Of a stretch of 25,538 nt of DNA, positions 11,522 through 18,159 are shown in pieces. The first letter of the stretch is position 1; every line of letters begins with the position of its first letter. The notes beneath the pieces were generated by a model that saw only the letters and a program-made list of their open reading frames with translations, did no database searches and had not been told where the DNA came from. A program made the translations under genes and the position numbers. This DNA comes from a virus: positions 1 to 25,538 of IMG/VR virus record IMGVR_UViG_3300028802_000053; one strand, 5' to 3'.

Positions 11522-11899
11522 ATGGCCGCCGCCTGTGTCGTCGTACCGCTCGGCCCCGCCTGTGTGAACCTGACGGGCGTGCGGGCCGGGGACCGGAACG
11601 TGATGACGGCGACCATCACCTCCAAGGGCGAGGCGGTCGACCTGACCGGCAAGACCCTCACCGCGCAGGCTCGCAAGTCGGCCACCGCCACCACCGACCC
11701 GCTGGACGCGGTCGTCACCGTGGACGATGCGCTCGCCGGGAAGATCACCATCCGCTGGCCGGGTGACAAGGTGACCACCCTGCTCGCCGGGAAAGCCACC
11801 TGGGCCGGGGTGTGGGACCTCCAAGTCGCCGAGCCCGGTCAGGACCCGCTGACCGTGGCCGCCGGATCGTTCGCAGCGGAGATGGATGTCACCCGGTGA
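11522..11899 (+). CDS. Probable fibre/baseplate-associated protein, BppU-N-like
   Basis: A 125-residue protein from ATG 11522. There is no ribosome-binding site, but TAGCCT lies six bases before the ATG, so translation may be leaderless. After a short N-terminal stretch, VRAGDRNVMTATITSKGEAV, then DLTGKTLTAQARKS, matches the start of BppU-N-like baseplate or fibre adaptor domains (GD..T...I, then DLTG.T). A beta-rich body follows (ITIRWPGDKVTTLLAG, then GVWDLQVAEPG). It overlaps the next, collagen-like gene. A virion attachment role is inferred from this pattern and the neighbouring fibre genes. Confidence 0.65.
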   Translation: MAAACVVVPLGPACVNLTGVRAGDRNVMTATITSKGEAVDLTGKTLTAQARKSATATTDPLDAVVTVDDALAGKITIRWPGDKVTTLLAGKATWAGVWDLQVAEPGQDPLTVAAGSFAAEMDVTR

Positions 11900-12237
11900 G
11901 CATCCATCTCGACATCGAACTGGCCGACGCGACCGTCGTCGTCGACCGTGTCGAGGACTACCAACTGGACCTGGCCACCGACATGCCGAGCATCGAGTTC
12001 GGTGTGCCTGGACCCTCCGGACCTCCCGGTCCACCCGGCCCGGCTGGGGCTAGCACCGCAACGCAGGTGTCCTTCGCGCCGGTCGGTGACCTCGCCGCCA
12101 CCAACGTGCAGGCTGCGCTCACCGAAGTGGACGCCGAGAAGCCGCCGTACGCCTACGTTGACAGCCACGGCGTGTACGTCAGCCCAACCCCTCCCGCCGA
12201 CCCGACCCAGTGGGCACTCTGGGTGGACTCGTCCTGA
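11896..12237 (+). CDS. Short collagen-containing fibre protein
   Basis: A 113-residue protein from GTG 11896 (GTGA overlap). The N-terminal 35 residues are beta-like (DIELADATVVVDRVEDYQLD), followed by six Gly-X-Y triplets (GPSGPPGPPGPAG). Then comes FAPVGDLAATNVQAALTEVD, a motif widespread in tail fibre proteins just before receptor-binding parts, and a short C-terminal tip (YVSPTPPADPTQWALWVDSS). A trimeric fibre adaptor is likely. Confidence 0.75.
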   Translation: MSIHLDIELADATVVVDRVEDYQLDLATDMPSIEFGVPGPSGPPGPPGPAGASTATQVSFAPVGDLAATNVQAALTEVDAEKPPYAYVDSHGVYVSPTPPADPTQWALWVDSS

Positions 12238-12252
12238 CCCGAAGGGAACCGC

Positions 12253-12624
12253 ATGTACCGAGTGTGTGACATCTGTGGCGGGGTCGACGACCACCCACGC
12301 CATTCATTCAGTGGCGTCATCAACGACAACTGGCCCGTCGACGAGTCGCTGTCCGGGACGGTGTCGGCCAACGCAGAGCAGGCGTTCCACGACGGCCTCG
12401 TCTCGTTCGAGGAGGCCAACGCCATCATCTGCGCCTACGGCGACACCACCTCCACCGACCGGCACATCGACTGCTGCGCCAGCGCTGGGTGCCCGCTCGC
12501 CGGGACCATCGACGGCTGCGACATCCGGGCCGCGCGGGCCGCCGGTGGCACCGGCCAGGTCATGGTCGACGCGGCGATGGCCATCCGGGACGAGAACCCC
12601 GAGCACTACAACCCGGAGGGCTGA
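12253..12624 (+). CDS. Cys/His-rich hypothetical protein
   Basis: A 123-residue protein from ATG 12253 with AAGGG upstream. It starts MYRVCDICGGVDDHPRHSF, a clear zinc-ribbon-like CxxC plus His set. A later HIDCCASAGCPLAGTIDGC segment has four Cys, enough for a second metal site. The C-terminal helix is RAAGGTGQVMVDAAMAIRDE. Such proteins are common near fibre genes of actinophages, but I know no function. It lies between fibre genes and is probably virion-associated or assembly-related. Confidence 0.75.
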   Translation: MYRVCDICGGVDDHPRHSFSGVINDNWPVDESLSGTVSANAEQAFHDGLVSFEEANAIICAYGDTTSTDRHIDCCASAGCPLAGTIDGCDIRAARAAGGTGQVMVDAAMAIRDENPEHYNPEG

Positions 12625-12627
12625 CCC

Positions 12628-13020
12628 ATGGTTGTCGGTCTGCACCCAGTCAACCTGGCGAACAAGTGGCTCGACATGCTGCGCGCCGTCGCGTTCACCG
12701 CCCCCGCTGCGCTCTACGTCAAGTTGCACCTCGGTGACCCCGGTGGCGCTGCCACCACGACACCGAGCACCAACACCACCCGGGTGGTGATGACCCTGGC
12801 GGCAGCCGCTGCCGGTGTCGTGTCGCTGACCGGCACCCAGCCGTCCTGGTCGTCATGGGCCAACGGCAACGAGACCATCAGCCACCTCTCGGTGTGGGAC
12901 AACCTGACAGTCGGCAACTTCCTGCTGTCCGCCGCGCTCACCACCCCGAAGGCCGTCACCAACGGGGACACCCTGACGGTGACCTCGTTCCAGGTGAGCC
13001 TCGCCCCGCTGGCCGCCTGA
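12628..13020 (+). CDS. Probable minor tail/fibre protein
   Basis: A 130-residue protein from ATG 12628; GGAGGG is upstream. The pattern LANKWLDMLRAVAFTAPAALYVKLHLGDPG, then NTTRVVMTLAAAAAG, then SWANGNETISHLSVWD, resembles a recurrent actinophage structural family (a helix, then ALYVKLHxGDPG, then beta strands). Members are usually annotated as minor tail or fibre proteins. It lies between fibre genes, in keeping with that. The assignment is by family pattern, not by search. Confidence 0.7.
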   Translation: MVVGLHPVNLANKWLDMLRAVAFTAPAALYVKLHLGDPGGAATTTPSTNTTRVVMTLAAAAAGVVSLTGTQPSWSSWANGNETISHLSVWDNLTVGNFLLSAALTTPKAVTNGDTLTVTSFQVSLAPLAA

Positions 13021-13050
13021 CCTGGGCGGACGTTAGGGGCAGGGTCCTGA

Positions 13051-16000
13051 ATGGCTGTCACCAGGCTAGGTCTGCTCGGCTCAGCGCAGGACAAGGTTTC
13101 CGGCACCACCCTGGCCATCACCAACAGCAGTGGTGCGACCATCCCGGCCGGGACTCTGCTGGCCATCGCGTTCACGTTCGACAACCACGCCTCGGTCACC
13201 GCCACCGTTACCTCCCTGTCGAACGGTGCCGGAGGCGCGGCATGGACGCTGACCCCGGTGAACGGTTCCGGTGCTTCAACGACCGCCGGGTCCGGGATCT
13301 GGCTCCGGGCCGGATACGTCGTCACCGCCACCGCGATTGCCCCGAGCGCGACCATCACCACGATCACGTTCGCCAACGCCGTGGTGGCGAAGGCCGCCGT
13401 CGTCACCGGCTACGCGGGTGCCTCGGCCACCTTGCGCGGCACCTCCGGTTCGGGCACCGGCACCGGAGGCTCGGCCTCCGCCACGACCTCGGGAACCGCT
13501 CTCGTCGCGGGTGACCTCGTCATCGGGTTCATCGGCGCGGAGAACACCACGATCACCGGCGACACGGACACCATCTTCGGCACCTGGTCGACGATGGTGT
13601 CCATCGCCACCTCCGGCGGTTCCGGTGCCACCAACGCGCTCGCCGGTATCCAGGACAAGATCGTCAATGCCACTGGCAGTCAGACGTTCAACCCGATCGG
13701 CGGCGGCGCGGACTGCGCCGCCCAGGTCATCAGCCTCCAGCCCGCCCCGCCCCCGGCCATCACCCTCGCCGCGTACGGCTTCTACGCCGACGGCACCGAG
13801 TCCGGTGCTGCGACGCTGGCCGCCCAGGACACCGCCCCCAGCGTGGACATCTCCAGTGCCGACCAGAACATGGCGCTGCGGATCAGGTTGCAGTCCACCA
13901 ACGCCAGTGCGATTCCGTCCACCAGCGACTTCCAGTTGGAGTGGGAGAAGAACGCCAGTGGCACCTGGAACGCCGTCTCCGCTGGGGCCGCCTCGTACTC
14001 CAGTGCCAACGCCAGCAACAACGACTACCTGCAAGGGTCGGGCGACTTCTTCGGGGAGGCGTTCCTCGGCAACGGTGCGGCCCTGTCCAAGTTGAGCATG
14101 TGGCTGCGCACGTCGGGGTCGATGGCCGGGGTCACCGTCACCGCCGAACTGTATGCGCACACCGGCACGTTCGGAGTGAACGGCGTAGGCACCGGGTCCC
14201 CGCTGGCGACCTCCACGACAAGGCTCGGCTCGGCGCTCTCGGGGACGACCTTCCAGATGGAGGACTTCGTCTTCGACGGCACCTTCACCCTGGTCAACGG
14301 CACCCCGTACGTCATCGGGGTCACCGCCACCGGACCGCTGGCCATCGCCGGACCCAGCATCTGGATCGGGATGGACGACACGTCACCCACGTCACCCGGC
14401 ACCGGGGTGAACCGGGTCAGCAGTGCCTGGGCGGGCCTCGACTACATCGACTACATCTTCTCCGTCACCACGGTCAGCGCTGTGCTCGCCTACGTTTCAC
14501 CGAACCTGACCGACGCCGGTGTTACCACCAGACGACTCACGGTCGGCACCGGGGCGTTCACCGCAGGTGAGGTGTCCGAGGACGGCCTGGTCGACGACCT
14601 CGGCTGGCCGGGGAACAACTACACCGAGGTGCTGTACCCGATCACCCTGATGCGGGCCGCGCTGGCCAACGGTGACACCATCCGGTTCCGGGTCACCAAA
14701 GACGGCGCGACAACCGACATGACCTACACGGCGGTTCCCACGCTGACCGTCACCGCCGGGCCAGTGCCGGTCACCATCGGGGCGTCCCTCGCCGTCACCG
14801 CCACCATCGGTGCCGCTGCCGTCGAGACCGGCATCGCCGGGGCATCCCTGGCAGTCACCGCCACCATCGCTGCTGCCGCAGTGCGGGCTGCCCCGGTTGC
14901 AGCCGGGTTGGCTGTCACTGCGACGGTCACTGCCGCCGGTGGTGGGGTCATCGCCGCTCCGAGCGCCGGTTTGGCGGCGACCGCGACCATCACCGCCGGG
15001 GCTGTACCCACCCGAGGAGTGGGCGCGGCGCTGGCCGTCACGGCGACCACGACGGCGGGTGCCGTACCCACCGTTGCCGTTGCCGGGACGACGCTGGCCG
15101 TTGTTGCCACGGTCACCACCGGGGCGATCGGGGTCCGACCCGCAGCGGCCGGGCTGGCCGTCACCGCCACCATCGGGGCGGACCTGACCCGGCTCCAGCC
15201 AGCCGGTGCCGCCCTCGCCGTGACCGCGTCGATCGCCGCTGGTGCCGTCGTGGTGAAGGCAACGGTCAGCGCCGACGCGGCCCTGGCTGTGGTGGCGACC
15301 ATCAGCGCCGGGGCGGGCCGTGGCCAGCCGCTCGACACAACCTTGGCGGTCACCGCGACGATCACCGCCGGTGCCCTGCAAGTCGTCGGTGTCGGCGCAT
15401 CCCTCGCCATCACTGCCACCGCGACAGCAGGGGCCGTCCGGGTCGCACCGGCCGACACCGGCCTGGCCGTCACCGCCACCATCTCGGCGGGGCTGGCCAG
15501 GGTCCAGTTGTCCGGCGCATCACTGGCCGTGACCGCGTCGATCACCACCGGTGCACTGCCGGTCGCTGCGGTGACCGCTGGACTGGTCGTCACTGCCACG
15601 GTCAGCGCGGGAGCCGCCCCGACTCACGTCATCGCCGCCGGACTCGCCATCACTGCCACCACGACAGCGGGGGCCGCCGGGGTCCAGTTCGCCGGGGCTT
15701 CGCTGGCCGTCGTCGCCACCGTGACGACCGGGGCCATCCCTACCCGGACCGTCGGGGCCGCGCTCGCGGTCACCGCCACCACCACGGCTGGCGCTGCCCG
15801 AGCCCTGTTCGTCGGCACCAACACCCTCGCCGTCACGGCGAGCATCACGGCCGCGCCGACCGGTGGCCAGCCGGTTGCCGCCAACCCACTGGCCGTCACT
15901 GCGACCATCACCGCCGGGGCACTGGCCGGGGTCCGGGTCACCGGCAACGCACTTGCCATCGTCGCCACCGTCACGACCGGAGCCGCAGTCCTCCGGCCCA

Positions 16001-16347
16001 CCGGCGCGACCCTCGCTGTCACCGCAACCGCCACGGCAGGTGCGGTAGCCGGGGTCCGGGTTGCCGCCAACCTGCTGGCCGTCACCGCAACCATCTCGAC
16101 CGGTGCGGCCCGGTTTGTCGTCGCCGGTGCCGCACTCGCCATCACTGCCACCACGGTCACCGGTGGCAGTGTGATGACACCGAAACTTGCCGGGGCTGCC
16201 CTGGCAGTGACGACTACGATCACCGCCGACGCGACCATCTTCCGGCTGCCCACCAAGATATGGGTGGACGATCACTGGGAGATCAAACCGGTCTTCCGGT
16301 GGAACGGGACACAGTGGGTTCCGGCCAAGATCGCGCTGCCCACATGA
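13051..16347 (+). CDS. Giant repeat fibre protein, 1098 aa
   Basis: ATG 13051, with AGGGGCAGGG upstream. Residues 1-230 are a Ser/Thr/Gly/Ala-rich beta domain. Residues 235-575 hold one or more beta-sandwich domains (LAAYGFYADGTES, then MALRIRLQST, then KLSMWLRTSG). Residues 578-1061 consist of 24 tandem imperfect repeats of about 20 residues around LAVTATITAGA. The last 35 residues form a distinct tip with two aromatic strands (WVDDHWEIKPVFRWNGTQWVPAK). The short hydrophobic-polar alternation in the repeats suits a beta-solenoid or fibrous shaft. It is likely a virion fibre ending in the tip domain. No enzymatic motif is seen. Confidence 0.75.
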   Translation: MAVTRLGLLGSAQDKVSGTTLAITNSSGATIPAGTLLAIAFTFDNHASVTATVTSLSNGAGGAAWTLTPVNGSGASTTAGSGIWLRAGYVVTATAIAPSATITTITFANAVVAKAAVVTGYAGASATLRGTSGSGTGTGGSASATTSGTALVAGDLVIGFIGAENTTITGDTDTIFGTWSTMVSIATSGGSGATNALAGIQDKIVNATGSQTFNPIGGGADCAAQVISLQPAPPPAITLAAYGFYADGTESGAATLAAQDTAPSVDISSADQNMALRIRLQSTNASAIPSTSDFQLEWEKNASGTWNAVSAGAASYSSANASNNDYLQGSGDFFGEAFLGNGAALSKLSMWLRTSGSMAGVTVTAELYAHTGTFGVNGVGTGSPLATSTTRLGSALSGTTFQMEDFVFDGTFTLVNGTPYVIGVTATGPLAIAGPSIWIGMDDTSPTSPGTGVNRVSSAWAGLDYIDYIFSVTTVSAVLAYVSPNLTDAGVTTRRLTVGTGAFTAGEVSEDGLVDDLGWPGNNYTEVLYPITLMRAALANGDTIRFRVTKDGATTDMTYTAVPTLTVTAGPVPVTIGASLAVTATIGAAAVETGIAGASLAVTATIAAAAVRAAPVAAGLAVTATVTAAGGGVIAAPSAGLAATATITAGAVPTRGVGAALAVTATTTAGAVPTVAVAGTTLAVVATVTTGAIGVRPAAAGLAVTATIGADLTRLQPAGAALAVTASIAAGAVVVKATVSADAALAVVATISAGAGRGQPLDTTLAVTATITAGALQVVGVGASLAITATATAGAVRVAPADTGLAVTATISAGLARVQLSGASLAVTASITTGALPVAAVTAGLVVTATVSAGAAPTHVIAAGLAITATTTAGAAGVQFAGASLAVVATVTTGAIPTRTVGAALAVTATTTAGAARALFVGTNTLAVTASITAAPTGGQPVAANPLAVTATITAGALAGVRVTGNALAIVATVTTGAAVLRPTGATLAVTATATAGAVAGVRVAANLLAVTATISTGAARFVVAGAALAITATTVTGGSVMTPKLAGAALAVTTTITADATIFRLPTKIWVDDHWEIKPVFRWNGTQWVPAKIALPT
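14782..16233 (+). repeat. 24 tandem fibre repeats
   Basis: In-frame repeats of roughly 57-66 bp, each coding a variant of (A/G)LAVTAT(I/T)(T/S)AGA plus a variable 6-9 residue connector. Copies differ in many synonymous and connector positions, so the array is old or diversified rather than freshly duplicated. Repeat length varies (for example, longer connectors from copy 18 onward, often starting with Asn before the LAV core). Confidence 0.85.
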
Positions 16348-16395
16348 CCAACCCTGTGCAACACTCCCGACGAGGAAGCCTCGGTAGGTGAACTG

Positions 16396-18159
16396 ATGCC
16401 ACGACGGACGAGACAGCAGCCGCCCGTCATCCCGACGAGCGCACTGGTCGCCTCCAGTACCCGCTACCCCGGGAAGTCTGCGCGGATCTACCAGCCCCGA
16501 CAGGACTGGCAGCGTGAGTGTTACCGGCACTACGCCATCTGCGGGGAGGCCAGGTTCGCCGCCAGGTTCTTCGGCAACGCCTGCTCCCGGGCGGCGCTGG
16601 CCACCGGGGAGGTGCAGGCCGGGGTGGTCAAAGAGACGCCGACCGGGCCAGCCGCCGACATGCTGGCCGCACTGTTCAACGGCCGGGACGGCCAGACCCA
16701 GATGCTGGACGCGATCGGGGTGCACCTCACGATCGCCGGGGAGTGCTACCTGGTCGGCCGCCAGGTCGAGGGCGCGGACGTGTGGGAGGTCGTCTCCTGC
16801 ATGGAGATGGTGGTACAGGGTGAGTCGTGGTCCATCAACTATGGCGACGGCCTGCCGCCGGTGATGCTCGGCGAAGACGATGTCATCATCCGGATCTGGC
16901 TACCGAACCCGGCCCGCCGGATCGAGGCCGACTCGGCGTTCCGCTCGCTGTTGCCGATCCTCGGCGAGATCGAATGGCTGACCCGGCACGTCTTCGCCCA
17001 GATCACCTCCCGTCTGGCAGGCGCTGGCATCCTGCTGATGCCGCAGGGCATGACCTTCCCGCCGCCGCCGGACCAGAACGGGGCAGCGACGGAGACGACC
17101 AACGACGCAGACGCCTTCATGCTCACCCTGGCCGACGCGATGATGACCCCGATTCAGGACCCGTCGTCACCGGCCGCGATGGTGCCGATCGTGGTGACCG
17201 CACCGGACGAGGCCATCGACAAGCCCCGGCTGCTGACGTTCTGGTCCGACCTCGACGACGCCGCCAAGGACCTGCGCGGTGAGGCGATCCGCCGGTTCGC
17301 CCTCGGCATGGACCTGCCGCCGGAGCAGATCCTCGGGATGGGCAGTCACGGTGGCTCCGGTGGCGGCCGATCCACCGGGGTCAGTCACTGGGGTGCCTGG
17401 CAGATCGAGGAGTCCACCGTCAAGATGCACATCGAGCCGATGCTCGATGTCATCGTCAACGCCCTCACGATGGGCTACCTGCGGCCCGGCCTGGACGACG
17501 ACCTGGTCGCCGTCATCGTGTATGACACGTCCCGGCTGCGGCTGCGCCCGGACCGGTCCAAGGAAGCCTTCGAGTTGTACGACCGGGGGCTGCTGTCCGT
17601 GGAGGCGCTGCTGCGGGAGAACGGCTTCGACATCGACGACCTGCCCGACGAGATCGGGTTCCGCCGCTGGCTGCTGGTCAAGGTGGCCTCCGGTTCGTCC
17701 ACCCCCGAGCAGGTCCAGGCGGCGCTGGGTGCGCTCGGTGTCGACCTGGGCGACGTGCTGTCCGAGGCGATCCCCCGGCAGTCCCCGCAGCCGCCGTCAC
17801 TGGAGGAGCACCCGCAGCGGCCCCGCACCCCGGCGGAGCGCAGCGCGCTGCTCGCCGCCAGCGAGGCCCTGGTGTTCCGGGCACTGGAGCGGGCCGGGAA
17901 CCGGCTGCGGCAGTCCACCGCCAAGCCGCCCGGGGTCCCCGCCTACGAGACCCACGTTTACATCCGGGCCAACGGCTCGTGTGACCGGCTACTGGAAGAC
18001 GCCTGGTCGTGCGCACCGCAGATCCTGGACGGCATCGCCGACCCCCTGACGGTGGTGCCGGTGCTCAACTCCTACTGCCAGGCCCTGCTGACCGAGCAGT
18101 CACCGCACCAGCGGGACCGCCTCGACGGCTGGCTGCAACTCGCGGAGGCCGTCACATGA
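16396..18159 (+). CDS. Portal protein
   Basis: A 587-residue protein from ATG 16396 with AGGTGA upstream. It forms the dodecameric ring at the capsid vertex through which DNA is packaged. Evidence is the N-terminal wing region (WQRECYRHYAICGEARFAARF), the WEVVSCMEM and EDDVIIRIWLPNPARRIEADSA segment with the usual 'P.P...Y/ADS..RS' helix, the IPxxxxGAGxLLxP-like ASRLAGAGILLMP stretch, a helical clip/stem (DLRGEAIRRFALGMDLPPEQILG) and a long C-terminal tail. Size and the following MuF gene support it. It overlaps the next start by ATGA. Confidence 0.88.
   Translation: MPRRTRQQPPVIPTSALVASSTRYPGKSARIYQPRQDWQRECYRHYAICGEARFAARFFGNACSRAALATGEVQAGVVKETPTGPAADMLAALFNGRDGQTQMLDAIGVHLTIAGECYLVGRQVEGADVWEVVSCMEMVVQGESWSINYGDGLPPVMLGEDDVIIRIWLPNPARRIEADSAFRSLLPILGEIEWLTRHVFAQITSRLAGAGILLMPQGMTFPPPPDQNGAATETTNDADAFMLTLADAMMTPIQDPSSPAAMVPIVVTAPDEAIDKPRLLTFWSDLDDAAKDLRGEAIRRFALGMDLPPEQILGMGSHGGSGGGRSTGVSHWGAWQIEESTVKMHIEPMLDVIVNALTMGYLRPGLDDDLVAVIVYDTSRLRLRPDRSKEAFELYDRGLLSVEALLRENGFDIDDLPDEIGFRRWLLVKVASGSSTPEQVQAALGALGVDLGDVLSEAIPRQSPQPPSLEEHPQRPRTPAERSALLAASEALVFRALERAGNRLRQSTAKPPGVPAYETHVYIRANGSCDRLLEDAWSCAPQILDGIADPLTVVPVLNSYCQALLTEQSPHQRDRLDGWLQLAEAVT

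Noticed and set aside
14782-16233. Repeat array considered as CRISPR or non-coding minisatellite
   Set aside because: The repeats are in frame, diverged at third positions and connectors, and part of a long open frame; spacers are not unique and repeats are not identical.
18009-18155. Upstream extension of the 991-residue head protein
   Set aside because: The extension overlaps the portal gene's end by 150 bases with poor coding quality; the ATG at 18156 overlaps the portal stop as ATGA.
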